DNA from: Cladobotryum mycophilum
Lineage: Eukaryota; Ascomycota; Sordariomycetes; Hypocreales; Hypocreaceae
Length of the DNA: 64,000 bases
NCBI GenBank assembly: GCA_036429605.1
Contig: CM071589.1
Location: forward strand, 5,642,001-5,706,000
Direction: 5' to 3'
Shown here: piece after piece, positions 1 to 11,629 of the stretch
Layout of the letters: each line of letters begins with the position of its first letter
Numbering within the stretch: the first letter of the stretch is position 1
Made by a program: the position numbers and the translations under genes
The notes under the pieces: model-generated
What the model was told of the DNA's origin: nothing
What the model saw: only the letters and a program-made list of their open reading frames with translations
The model's database searches: none

Positions 1-1552
1 TAGAGAAGATGAAGAACCTGACATACCTCAATGGGCTGTCGCTGATAGTCGGGCTCATCATTGGATCTGGAATCTTTTCGTCGCCTAGTCAGGTGAGCGA
101 GAAAGTCGGGTCCCCGGGCGCTGCGCTCATCGTCTGGGTCATCGCCGGTATTCTCGCATGGACTGGCGCTGCCTCATACGCAGAGCTGGGCGGCGCCATT
201 CCCCTCAACGGAGGCGCCCAGGTCTATTTATCCAAGATCTTTGGAGAAATGGCGGGTTTCCTCTTTTCCTGGGTGGCTCTCCTAGTCCTGAAACCAGGCG
301 GTGCTGCCATCATCTCCATTATCATGGGAGAATATTTCGTCAGAGCCATCATTGGCGCGGAAGCTGAGACGTTGAGTCCATGGATCAACAAGGCGGTTGC
401 CTTGGTAGCGATCGCAGTAGTCACCTTTGTGAACTGCATCTCAACGCGGCTTAGTACGAGGATCAATGACATGCTCATGTTCTTGAAGTTTGTTGCCCTG
501 GTAGGCGTTGCCGTTATTGGTATCGTAGTTGCGGTAACGGGATTCTCGTTCAAGGGAGACGCAAGCGCGGAGTGGAAGTCGCATGACTGGTTCAAGGGCA
601 CTTCGCACAATCCCTCGAATTGGGCGATGGCGCTGTATGCCGGTCTTTGGGCCTTTGATGGCTGGGACAATGTGAGTTTGCCGATGTTCTTCCCCTAATC
701 GAATTAGGGAAATATTAACCTTTATATCAGACAAACTATGTTGTAGGCGAATTCCGTAACCCGAGTCGAGATCTTCCTCGGGTTATTCACACGGCAATGC
801 CCCTGGTCATCTTCTCCTACGTCCTAGCCAACATAGCCTACTTTCTCGTTCTTCCCATTGCCGCCATCAATGGCAGCAACACCGTCGCCGTAATGTTTGG
901 CTCCAAAGTGTTCGGACCTATCGGCTCCCTGATCTTTGCCCTCATCGTCAGCGCAAGCTGCTTTGGGTCCCTCAATGTAGGAACCTTTACATCTAGCCGG
1001 CTTGTATACGTCGCCAGCAAAGAAGGCTACATTCCAGATTGTTTTGCCCGGCTCGGTGTTGGTAGTGGTGATGACCATGCCACTTCTACGCGATCACGGA
1101 ACTGGGTTTCCAGGAAATTCCGCACCTGCTTTGGAGACAAGGATACGGGCCTCTTCTTCACGCCGATTTATGCCATACTCTTCAACGCCACTCTCACCGT
1201 CGCATACTGCATCGTTGGCGAATTCAAGACCCTGCTCACATTCCACGGCGTCGCGAACTATACCTTTTACTTCCTCACCGTTCTCGGCGTCATCGTCCTC
1301 CGCGTCCGCGAACCTGATCTAGAACGTCCGTACAAGACATGGATCACGACACCAATCATCTTCTGCTGCGTCAGCCTGTTCCTCCTAAGCAGAGGCGTCT
1401 TTGCGCAACCCCTACAGACCATCATTGTCGTATCCTTCGTCCTCGCCGGGATACCAGTTTATTTCTGGCGGATCCGAGGCAGAGACCAAGTCGTACTAAG
1501 AAGACCCGGTGCGAACGGAGACGAAGAGAAACCATGGTGGCGTTTCTGGTAA
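1..1552 (+). CDS. LAT-type amino-acid permease (APC superfamily), 5' end cut by window edge
   Basis: Integral membrane amino-acid transporter of the fungal L-type (LAT) branch of the APC superfamily. The frame is open to the left edge and the first ATG in the window is at 9. Family members carry a cytoplasmic N-terminal tail before the first helix, so the true start is probably outside the window. Exon 1 runs to 671, an intron spans 672-730 (GTGAGT...ATATCAG), and exon 2 is 731-1552. The join reads GWDN-TNYVVGEFRNP, a conserved loop of the family. TM1 carries the substrate-binding GSGIFSSP motif, followed by AELGGAIPLNGGAQVYL and VLKPGG, both close to LAT proteins. The visible part is 494 residues with about 12 hydrophobic segments. 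The substrate (large neutral amino acids or methionine) cannot be decided here. Confidence 0.88.
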
Positions 1553-2235
1553 TGATAGACGTTTTATGTAAACCCTTTACTCACCTTTTTACGAAATTTA
1601 ATGGCTCTTTTTATGTCAGGGCAAAGTTCAGCGGGGGGTGGTTCATTCTTGTATGATGAAGGTTCTGTTTTTGGATGATAAAGGGGGGCGGAGGGAAGGG
1701 GGGCTTTTGGTATTGATTAGGTAAAGGGAGGGTATAAGGGGTGTATAATGCAAACAAACAGAGGCAGAATCGGGAGGGGATACCCCAAACTCTTGTCTGA
1801 AGAACATGTATAATGAAAGAAGCGGACTCTGTAATTAGATCAAGCGCCGCAGGGTCGGTCACTCAATCCTTGCTTGGAAACATAGGCATGAACTGAGAGA
1901 GAGAAAAGGACAAAATAAAATAAACATTTTTCACAAGTAAATTACGAGCCATTCAGAACCTATCCATCAAACATTTTACTAGATGATTATCACATCGAAT
2001 GGCAGGATAAACTCAGCAAGCAAACAAGCAAGCACCTCAAAGTAGAAACACAATGTTGAAGAAAAAAAGAAAAAAGATAATATTGCTATTTGATGCTAGT
2101 AGCCAGGCTATCCATGCGAGATACAATTCGTGAACAGTCATTTTCCGTCAAATCAATAAGAATGCTAGATGTCATTATACACGTCCCGCAGGACACCTCC
2201 ACACTCTTCTCCATTAAACACTGCTCGAGCGTTGC
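1553..2235. other. Intergenic region between convergent permease and formate dehydrogenase genes
   Basis: Tail-to-tail spacer holding both 3' untranslated regions. It contains G-rich stretches near 1680-1700 and A-rich stretches near 1905-1930 and 2055-2080. No coding frame or RNA gene was recognised. Confidence 0.6.
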
Positions 2236-3993
2236 TTATTTCTTCTCACGCTGACCATATGACTTGGTGGCATAGTCACCGTTGTAGACAATCAAGTCCT
2301 CGGGACGGTAGTCGTGTGTGCCAGTGAGGTAGCTGGTCAGGATGGACTTGACACCATCAGCGTATCGCTTCTGGGCATCCAGGGAGGTACCGGACATGTG
2401 GGGGACCATGGCATTGCCGAAGCCGAAGGGGTTCTTGGCAGTTCGGAGAGGGTGGTCGGCAGGAGCGGGCTGGGGGAACCAGACATCACCACCGTAGCCG
2501 GCGAGGTGGCCAGACTTGAGAGCAGCAGCGACGTCCTCCTTGACAACGATGGCGCCACGAGCGGTGTTGACGAGGTATGAGCCTGTAATAGTTAGCCAAG
2601 TCTGTTTAAAGATTAATCGGGAGGAGTATGCCGCATACCCTTCTTCATCTTAGCAAGGAGTTCCTTGTTGAAGAGACCCTTGGTCTTCTCGTGGAGAGGG
2701 CAGTTGATGGTGACAACATCGCACTGAGCCAAAAGCTCCTCGAGAGTGTCAACACGGCGGCAGCCAATCTCCTTCTCCTTCTCAGCAGAAAGGGGCTGGT
2801 AGTCGTAGTAGAGGAGCTCCTTGCAGTCAAAGGGCTTGAGGCGGCGGAGGACACGCTCGCCAATGCGGCCAACAGCGACGGTACCAACGACCTTACCCTC
2901 AAGATCGTACTCTTGCTTGGCAACCTCAGCGACGTTCCAGTCACCACGCTCAACCTGCTCGTGGGCGGGGACAAAGTTGCGGAGAAGGACAAGGATGGTC
3001 ATGACAACGTGCTCAGCAACAGAGACGACATTGCTGCCAGTGACTTCGGCGACGGTGATGCCTCCATTGGTCTTGTTGGCAGCGTTGAGGTCGACGTGGT
3101 CAGAGCCGATACCAGCGGTGATGGCAATCTTGAGCTTCTTGGCCTTGGCCAGACGCTCAGCGGTCAGGTAGCCAGGGTGGAAGCTGCAGATGTGTTAGAA
3201 TGTCTTGCTGTGTTTAGGTGATCCGTTGTTGAAGGAAGACTTACGGAGTGGTGATGATGACTTCGGCGTCTACCAACTCCTGGTCGAATTTGGAGTTCTC
3301 ACCATCCTTGTCAGAGGTGGTGACGAGAGTGTGGCCCTGGTCCTCAAGCCACTTGCGGATACCGAGCTCGTTCTCAGTTGTTCCGAGCAACTCGGGAACC
3401 TAGGTAGGAAAGAGATTGTTAGCGGCTGAGTTGCAACGAACCACTGCAGTTCATGACATAACGGAATGAGTTCCCCCGCAATATTGACGCACACCATCTG
3501 CATCTCCCCCGCATTTAGCGAGGGGATTTTAGATAATAGCACCTATAGAAACGCCTCCCGGGCCTTCTTTTAGGTGCCTAAAGGCGCTAAACATCGACAA
3601 CCCAGGAGTGGTTCGGTCTCCTGCAAGACGGCCCCGCTGACAAGGCAGAACAAGCGCTCGAACCAGAAACCAGATGTTGGTGTTGAAGGATGGAGCTGGA
3701 AGAGGAAAAGAGAGGGATGAGAGGGGAAGAACTGGACTTACATCCTGGGCGTGCTTGCCACCATCGTAGAGGACGAGGAGAACTTTGACCTTTTCGCGAG
3801 CGGTTGTCAGCGTGCGAATAGACGACGGCATAAAACGTTGTTTGTTGAAAGAAGATAGCTTGCCGGTGGCGAGAGCAGTCGCGACTCGAGGAGAGGCATG
3901 GCGGCTGGCCAGAGAAGGCAGCGAGGAGGTAGAATAAAAGGCAGTTCTTGAAGCCAAGGGGAGAGAACGAGAAATGGGGCGGAAAGATACCAT
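2236..3993 (-). CDS. fdh: NAD-dependent formate dehydrogenase with mitochondrial-type presequence
   Basis: Oxidises formate to CO2 with NAD+; D-isomer-specific 2-hydroxyacid dehydrogenase family. Four exons (3742-3993, 3245-3399, 2639-3183, 2236-2582) give 432 residues. Introns are 61 and 56 nt, plus an unusually long 342-nt first intron (3400-3741). Visible family marks are LLVLYDGGKHAQD-VPELLG, ITAGIGSDHVDLNAANKT, VAEVTGSNVVSVAEHV, the Rossmann AVGRIG motif (the first Gly of GxGxxG is Ala, as is usual in FDHs), the catalytic-Arg segment LVNTARGAIV, and the catalytic-His segment VPHMSGTSLDAQKRYA. The first 65 or so residues are rich in Arg, Ser and Ala with few acids and precede the point where many fungal FDHs start. 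They look like a mitochondrial targeting peptide. An in-frame Met (MPSSIRTLTT) could give a shorter form. Confidence 0.96.
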
Positions 3994-4071
3994 TTTGACG
4001 GTTGTGCTTGTTTTTTTGAGAAGAGGAACTTCTTTGTCTGATTGAAAGAGACCAACCGGCTGGGCTGGTGG

Positions 4072-4078
4072 TTATATA
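4072..4078 (-). promoter_or_regulatory. TATA-like box upstream of formate dehydrogenase
   Basis: On the minus strand this reads TATATAA, about 80 nt upstream of the ATG at 3993. The position suits a fungal core promoter, but there is no direct evidence of use. Confidence 0.45.
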
Positions 4079-6747
4079 TGTAGATGCTGTGAGGCTGCGA
4101 GGCGTTTGCAGTAGTATTCGAGAAGAGAGAGAGATGGAATTGATACCGATCGTCTCTCTAGACTAGGCTAGGATGTTGATTGTTTGTTGGAATGAAGATG
4201 GAAGGAGTATTGATGTTGATATCGACGATTTGATGGCGCCACGTCTGATATTTATGTTTTAATTTGCGTACCTAGTCGTGGGACAAGGTATCAACCTCGA
4301 TAGAGTCGATGCAGTGCAGATGCGTAACGACCCCTCCTTTGCTCTTTTCGTTGTGTCACTTCTCCTCATCTCCAAGCCTCCCTGCTTCCCTGCCTCCTCC
4401 CTACTCCCCTCTCCCTGCTTTCAGACTGTGTACATTGTGCGTGTATGTGTGTGCCGCCCGACTACTAACATTTCGCATCCGCTTCGGCATTCTGGAGACA
4501 GGACAAGTATGGGAAACTTTCCATGTTTCAGCCGTAGTTCCGCTTGAATTCATCCATCAGGGTTCATAGAGCCTCCAGTAGCCCTTGTCCGTCAGCAATG
4601 GCGAGTAGACGCGGTCTGGGATTGGCATGACCGAGGCGCCCGCCCACGGGGTTTGCACCGGCTAGAAGCGCTGGATGGGTGTATCTCGGGGTTCGGTGTT
4701 GGAGCAGTGGAGAGTTCCAGGTTGGTCTGGATGGGGAAATGGAGAAAATGATGGTGGGGACAAAGTTGGATGCATCATGGATGGATGGGCCAAGTGGGGT
4801 CGAGGCATAAAGGCGGGGGAAAAGGGAGGAACTGCAATGTCAGGTACGTACAGGTCGAATGCATTAGTCTACCCTGCAGTCTTGATGTACAGTGCAGGAA
4901 CACATTATATTAACAGTTGTGACCATTTTATGCGACTTATACACTCTGAATTAAGCTTTAGATTGTAGGCACAAGTTCCAATTTTGATATGCCATTGCTA
5001 CGTTGCAATGCTGTGGTGGTGGGTGGTTTTGGACGGCATCAATACTAACATCCGTGGATACTCTATCAGATACTCTATCAAAAACTCTCTCCAAGCAAAT
5101 CATCCCCAATTCATCAACACAACACCTCCAATATCCAACTCGCCTAAAATTGGCGCTCTCGTGCTTGCATGGGTATCACCGTTTGTAAGCTGTAAGGGAG
5201 GTGAGGGGTTTCTGGGCCACGCTCCCGAAGTACAAACAAAGATACCGAACTCCATCCTTGAACCAGCCGTCTCCATTCCTCATTCTCTCAACCTGGAACT
5301 CCACACCTCCACCTCCAAAACAAAGCTCCGACTCGGTATACACTTTTCACCAAACATGGCTCCATGTTTTCATGTTACATGTTACAGACAGAAACGTGGG
5401 CAAGCCATTCGCATCCTGCTAACCGATAGCGGAATCCAGTTCACCGTACCTCCATGTCTGGTCTGCCTCTGTCGTGTACATAATGGGGTGATGCTCCAAA
5501 TCCCCATGATGCCCACTATCCCGAGAGTCCTCCATGAGGCCATTGCCTCCCGCTTTTAGATGCCGAGCGTATATTTCCTTTGTGAAGACCATTGGCAAGC
5601 CTCATACTTGACAAAGTCGAGCTATCATCTGCTAGCAGATCCGATGGTATAAACCAACTTGATCATCCATACATAATTCGTTCCATCTCTCTGGCCGACG
5701 TTGATATGCTGGATTCATAGTCATCTGTCCAGTTTCTTCGTTGAAATGAGGGTGTATTTTTACGCCTTTGTTTTATTTCTCCATCTCAACCCGGTTTGAA
5801 GATACATCCCTCGTGAGCTGGCAAGCAGCGACAACAGATCTTTTGCTCGCGAGTCTCGGCAATTCGCACACTTCCTACGATAGGACATCCCAACCCGCAT
5901 CTTTTTCGACCCATAAAGTAATACCTGCTTGCTGCATTACGCCCGCAAAGATCTGGGGCTCGCGCGAGTCGCCAAATCTTGCGTATTCCCAATTCCCGCA
6001 ACGCGACGTGCGATGATACAACTCCACGTGTGCTACAGTGGTCCCGGCATTCGGAAACTACAGTTGCTCTTCGTCCTACCCAAGTACTTGACTCGTCCAC
6101 ATATGTTCACGCTGTGCAGCACGACTTGGTGATGCTCCACTATGGCCAGGTCAACGTGCAGTTTCCAGTGTGTCAAGATACAGCAAAGGGTTAATACAGT
6201 AGAAATCCACCATAAGAATCTCGGTGTGTTGTCGCTCTTATGCTGGGAAACTTTCACTCGTCGACTCTAGAGGCTCAAAGACGGCTGCCGGTGTACTCTG
6301 ACAGATGTCAACATTGCCAACCAACACAAGCCATCTAAACACGCCGAGAGAAGCTACCTTCTGCATTTAGTTATCTCCTGGAGTTCATCAAATAGAGATC
6401 CATGACTCCTAGAGAGGCGTTACCCATGCTGCATGCAGGGCTATATAGCTAATAGCTCTCCTGAAATGCCGCAGTAAAATTGATGATAAGCGTATCAACC
6501 GTGGGATCTCAGACTATTGTTCATGTTCAACACCTCTTACAATGCCTCAAGGCCATTCTACTAATAGTTCAAGGAGATGCGAGGCTGTAAGAGAGAGAAA
6601 CAGAAGGGAGAAATCGAGCTATCAATGATTTAGATCAAGATAACCCAGCCTGTGGATCGCTTTATCGTATGCCTCCATCTATCAAGGAGCTAAGCAGCAA
6701 ATGTAAGACAACAAAAGCTCCCGTTAGTGTAAGACGATGATCCATGG
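4079..6747. other. Gene-poor region, no supported gene
   Basis: The proximal part is the formate dehydrogenase promoter. The rest holds only unconvincing open frames. The longest (4984-5559, +) has no recognisable domain, contains many rare residues and has no clear splice partners. CT-rich patches occur at 4340-4430 and 5080-5340. No RNA gene or intact transposon was recognised. Confidence 0.5.
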
Positions 6748-7248
6748 ATGGCCAGCACGCCTTCCAGTATTGCATCATGGCAGAAGAAACATCCGCGTTC
6801 AAGAAAAGAGACAGCGGTCAGAGGATTTGAGGATAAACTACTATCAGATTTACCAACTAGCTTAGACAGCCATATTATGAGCAACACTGGAGACAGGGAG
6901 CTTTGGTTGGACATTCTTTTGACAATTCTAAACGGAAGCAGCTCAACAAGGGGAATGGTCTCGGAAGTGCATATTAAACTGAGGAAATTACAGGCTAATG
7001 ACTCGTACAGCGTTTTCTTAAAAAACTGTCAAGCCAATGCAAGGGAATTATGCATTACTCTTCACATGCGCAACACATCCCCCCGATTCTTGATGCCGGT
7101 ACGGCGCCGAACCTCAGGGGCATCAACCACCCCGCTCCTCCGGCTGTGGGTCACTTTCCGGGGCCGTAGCATCAAAGATACCGGAAGATTACTAGGTAGT
7201 CCTGAGGATTATGGAGCTACTCGATGGAAGTTTACAGATTTGGTATGA
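6748..7248 (+). pseudogene. Possible gag-like retroelement relic
   Basis: An isolated 166-residue open frame in gene-poor DNA. The middle part has the pattern WLDILLTIL...VSEVHIKLRKLQ...YSVFLKNCQANARELCITL. This recalls the helical gag region (UBN2/Copia-like) of LTR elements: a W-x-x-L start, a Leu-rich middle and a terminal LxxEL helix. No zinc knuckle, protease, integrase or reverse transcriptase and no long terminal repeats were seen nearby. It may instead be a chance open frame. The call rests on pattern resemblance only. Confidence 0.2.
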
Positions 7249-9503
7249 ATTAGGCTATCGGGTATCTGCTGGGCGACTAAATCACATATAATAGTGACCA
7301 ATGGTAGATATATACAGGGATCGTTGGCTGTGTTAAACTACCCCTTATTGGCAGACTTCGATACAGCACTTACCCTACATAATTATGTTTGTGCACACAC
7401 CAACTCCAACAGGGGAGAAAGCAATAGCCGCGTGCGACTTCTTTAGGTGCATCCTTGAGAGACACGGCGAGGTTGAACTAAAGCTAGAAACTAGGTATTC
7501 TGCTCATTGTCTCATCTTGAGGCATGAAGTCTTCATCTATAACCGCTTTGTTATAGCTCCATACATAGATAGGGAAATAACAAGACTGCATAAAGGCGAT
7601 ATGAGGCATCCTCTTTGTTATGTAACCTGGATGTGTACCCGTACGCGTGGCATCTGTTCAACATTACCTATTGTGGGTGTAACAAACTGACAAGATGCTC
7701 AAGATGGTAATGCATCCGATTTTTCTTTTCCTTTTCCGCGTCCCCGGATTAGATGTTACAAATCAACCACAAAGCTATATCAGAGTTCAATCCGGATTGG
7801 TGTAGGTAGCTAAACTCGTCACATGAGGCTTCGCAGATAAGCTGCATTACGACGCTGGTCTCACCTTTTTGTCGTGCATTAATGGCATTACGTACCTGTA
7901 CCTGCACATCGTGACATGCATGGAAATGGCACAAAAAGTGCATCTCCTTCTAATCAATTGTTGCCAAGTCAACCAGATCATGTACTCTGTAGCCCCCAAT
8001 TGATTGCTGAATGAAAAAAGGGGCCTCATTTCAGAGATCAACCACCTTATTTCCAGTCAATTGGAAACATTGGCAGCGTTGGCAGCGCGCACAGGGGTGT
8101 CATACCCAACAACGTTCTAAACAGGTTGCCAAGGGCCAAGGCTGCGCTGCCCATGTCTGCCACAGCTTTCCGCCTCCGCCGCCCCTTTCAAAAAGTTTCA
8201 TGCGACCCTATGTATGCAACATCCCGTACCCGAATGTAGATCGTCGAATGGGGGTCATTCCAAAGGTTTCCATGTTCGGCGTTGGTATAGCTAGTAGCTA
8301 TTGTCTGGCATATTGTACTATCGTATAAAACAAAGTGGCGAAAATAGTAAAACATTGATACGGGGTCTCGTCTTCATTCCCCTGTCTCGCTAAACTTAAG
8401 GACCGATTTGCCGACGCTGTGTAACCCGAATGTTGATGAGCATCGGTTACTGCCGAGCTGGTTGCGCGCTGTTGATCGATCTTCGCCCATGGACCGTTCT
8501 GCGTGGGTTTGACACGAAGAAGATATATGTACAACCTCATCGGATTGGATCAAGGGGCTATGATCTCATAAGCCTATATCCCGGTTTCTGAGTACTATCA
8601 GAATGTCAGTGTTCAACTGCATGTGTCTCGTACATGAAGCGCCGAATGTAGCCCGCAGGCAGTGAAACATTGACGGCAATGCGAGCATGGACTGTGCAGC
8701 GGGTCGTCGGTCTGCACAAGGAGTATCCATCACGACGGCTCTTTCTAGGGTTTTTGTCCAGGGTGAGCCTGTAGAAGCTGGAACGTGATCCTGTCGGTGA
8801 GACCGTTACACTCGCGCAGAATCAGCTCTGTCTGGAATGCTGGTGATTGTGATTTGATATTGTCATGGATAACAGCTTCAGTAGGGACAACTTTGGGGAC
8901 TCTATTTTGGGATAACCTGCCAGAAACTTGTCTAGAGCGTGCTCAGAATACGAGCTTTTAGTTTCCATTTGAACCGAGTCCTCGATGCAAGGTCAGCAAT
9001 GTAACATTGATAACGTTAACAGAGGGTTGTTAAGATCCAAGTTGGGGTCAAGTAAGATCGTGCTCGTGCTGATCATACTTGCCTTGCACCTTGACAAACC
9101 AAGAACCTACCAACAAACTCCATTTTTATGACGACATGGTGCCCATTGAGTTTTCAATGCTCGTATCTTGGCAGTGAGCAAACCCTTGCCCCAACTGAAA
9201 AATCCGCCGTAGCGTTGCCCATAGCGCCCAAAACGAGTTCCTCTAGGGAGTAGTTTCAGTGGGGGTTCGCTGCTTTGACGACCGCTAGCCCTACTATGGC
9301 TGCTAACAAGCCCGCTAAACCCCCAGTTTTACTGCACAAGCGATCATTTAGCGGAGTGGCGCCTGGGGGGAGCACCGTCACTGAGCCCGGGCCGGTTTGT
9401 GCCCACATCGGCCCCAACCTCCCTCGGTCAAGGGCTTCAGAGTTCCAACCGTTCATGCCAAAACCGGATCGTTGTCTTGCAAATATCGTTGAAGACGGTC
9501 CAG
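7249..9503. other. Gene-poor region, no supported gene
   Basis: Only short open frames without codon bias or splice support. The distal end is the promoter of the secreted-protein gene starting at 9627. No tRNA, rRNA or intact mobile element was recognised. Confidence 0.5.
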
Positions 9504-9504
9504 G

Positions 9505-9510
9505 TATAAG
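9505..9510 (+). promoter_or_regulatory. TATA-like box upstream of secreted protein gene
   Basis: TATAAG lies about 120 nt before the ATG at 9627. It is followed by a C/A-rich leader (9540-9625) with CAACAAC and CATCATC runs, typical of fungal 5' leaders. Confidence 0.45.
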
Positions 9511-9626
9511 AACCGAGAGATCCTCCACCTTCAAACAAGCAAGTTCATTCCAATTATCATCCTCATACCATCTACCAGTACAATAACAATAACAACAACC
9601 ACATCGTCATCATCATCACCATCATC

Positions 9627-10274
9627 ATGCTCGCCTCAGCCCTCACACTTGGCCTCGTTGGCTTGGCTGCTGCCTCTCCTATTTCCAACGCCTATTATCC
9701 TCCTCCTCCATCCTCACCTGTGACTCAGTCCAAGGGCTTCTTGCTGGTCGTCAAGCACACAAACACCCCAATCAATGGCCTGTATATTAACAGTATCCAT
9801 GTCGGTGCTGGTCTCGGCCTCGTTGGCGTAGGCACCAAGGACGACAACCCTCGCATCTTCTACCAGAATGGCACTGCTGAAGAGTATGCGACCGGCCAGT
9901 CATCCATCATTTCTGACGGTGGCACTCCTCCTTTCCCATTCGGTCTCTCATTCGTCAAAGACGAAGGCTCCGCGCACCTGTCTACTGTTAATCTGAACGG
10001 TGGCCAAGGAACAAAGGGCATTGCCATCTCCAAGGCTTCTGTTATCGTCCCTGGAGAATATCTGGTTTGCGACGAGCCTCTCCAATACTACCAGGGCAAG
10101 CACTTCAACATTCTCAAGAACCTCTCTGCCCAGGATCCTATACCCAAGGAGTGCACGGCCGTCACTTTGGTTCCCCAATGCACTGAGCTCAATGACCTGC
10201 CCAAGGGATCCTACTCTAGCCACGACTTTGCTATTGACACCCCGTGTTATAAAGACGCTGGAACTGTCAACTAA
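9627..10274 (+). CDS. Small secreted protein, DUF7907-like
   Basis: Single-exon gene of 215 residues. Residues 1-16 form a clear signal peptide (hydrophobic core, cleavage near LAAA-SP). A Pro-rich linker (YYPPPPSSP) follows, then a compact domain with FLLVVKHTNTPINGLYINSIHVGAGLGLVG and RIFYQNGT. That layout (SIHxGAG followed by a FYQNGT strand) matches, as far as I can recall, the fungal extracellular DUF7907 family. Four cysteines occur in the C-terminal half (CDEPLQYY, KECTAV, PQCTEL, TPCYKD) and could form two disulfides. The function of the family is not known; secretion is inferred from the signal peptide. Codon use is clean and biased to C-ending codons, suggesting good expression. Confidence 0.85.
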   Translation: MLASALTLGLVGLAAASPISNAYYPPPPSSPVTQSKGFLLVVKHTNTPINGLYINSIHVGAGLGLVGVGTKDDNPRIFYQNGTAEEYATGQSSIISDGGTPPFPFGLSFVKDEGSAHLSTVNLNGGQGTKGIAISKASVIVPGEYLVCDEPLQYYQGKHFNILKNLSAQDPIPKECTAVTLVPQCTELNDLPKGSYSSHDFAIDTPCYKDAGTVN

Positions 10275-11629
10275 AGAAACAACAAATCGAAACGAATCAT
10301 GATGGAACGGGCTAATAGTCGATGAACACACGGGTACAGATGTCCTATGAATTAGGGGGAGTTAATGACTGGAGTGTTAATACTAAGAGAATATGTAAAT
10401 AATGATACCCTAATGAAAAGACCAATTCTTGTCACGAAGCCATTTTCATGCGATTGCTTGGTGATGTTTGAGTGGATGTAACAATTCTTCAGGGAAATTA
10501 TCATCTACGTCATTGTCTTGGTGCTACCAGGATAACACTGGAGCAGTGTGGAGAATCCGGTCTCAAATTCACCGCCTTTGTAGAAATGGTGAATACAAGA
10601 TTGAAGTTGAGTATAGGGAGAGGGGGTTGAAAGGGGATGACTTTGAAATGATTGAACAAGTCTGCAGATGAAATAATGATACGGAGAAGCCATCCTGAGA
10701 TAGTATTTTTGGGTATTATTTCTTAGCCAGGCTTCTATAGAGCCAACACCCAAACACCTGAGTCTCCCTATGCTGATACAGTGACCGCAACCAAGAAAAC
10801 AATGCATCTTGTACATCCCTAGTACTGGAAATAGAACCCATCAGGCAATTGAACCTATACGAAGAAAAAAATGCACAATTACCGCATTCTTGGAGAGCCA
10901 TTCCAGTTCACTCAAGATCAATAAAGATGGCGGTTGGTTCCGTAGCAGCCACAACGGCTCATTGTCTTCCCCGGATTATTAGTGCACACTATGGCCTCAA
11001 TGCCGTAGACTAATGTACCCGGAGATATGCCAGGCATTGGACCATCTTCAGCCTTTCGTTTTCAATAACGTCCTTCAGCCCTGATGGGATCAATTGCGTA
11101 GACCATTGGTAGCCTTGCGGCCGCTGAAACTAGATCAGTGACGATATGAATAATGATAAATGATCACCTGCCTCGTTGGGGTCAAGTGTCAAGTGATCCC
11201 CCTAGATAGAGGCAACCAATGGGGCTCCTCGATAACGCATCTTATCACTCGTTCCGAGGCTTCCAGTGCATTCACAGCGCGCTCAAGCTACTACTGGACC
11301 TCTTGGTGCTGTTGAGGGGTCTCACCCGACTGGACCCCTCAGCCGCTGTCACACTCCGCCCACCTGAGCTACAAGAGGTACCTACATATCTTACTAAGGC
11401 TGTCCCTCTTTTAGTTGGTACCTGGACCCTGACTGGCCCTGATATGGGGGAGCACGCAAGCTGCACCTGTACCTGCACCACCCGCATTTGCTTCGTCACC
11501 CCAAAGGCAGACCGATCCAGCCATCCCCTTTCAATTCCTCGCACCGCCAGATCCTCTCTGCCATTAATACCCCCCATATCCATCATCACATTCTTCCTTC
11601 TCAATTCATTCTTCTCTTCCTTTGCAATC
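10275..11629. other. Intergenic region upstream of aminopeptidase gene
   Basis: Contains the 3' end of the secreted-protein gene and the promoter and leader of the aminopeptidase. The last 70 bases are pyrimidine-rich (CATCATCACATTC, TTCTTCTC), as in fungal leaders. The aminopeptidase frame stays open upstream to 11219, but that part has no coding character. No other gene was recognised. Confidence 0.5.

Noticed and set aside
4984..5559. 191-residue open frame on the plus strand
   Set aside because: No domain, no signal peptide, odd composition and no splice support; likely chance.
11219..11629. N-terminal extension of the aminopeptidase
   Set aside because: The frame is open but the sequence has no coding character, and a pyrimidine-rich leader precedes the ATG at 11630.
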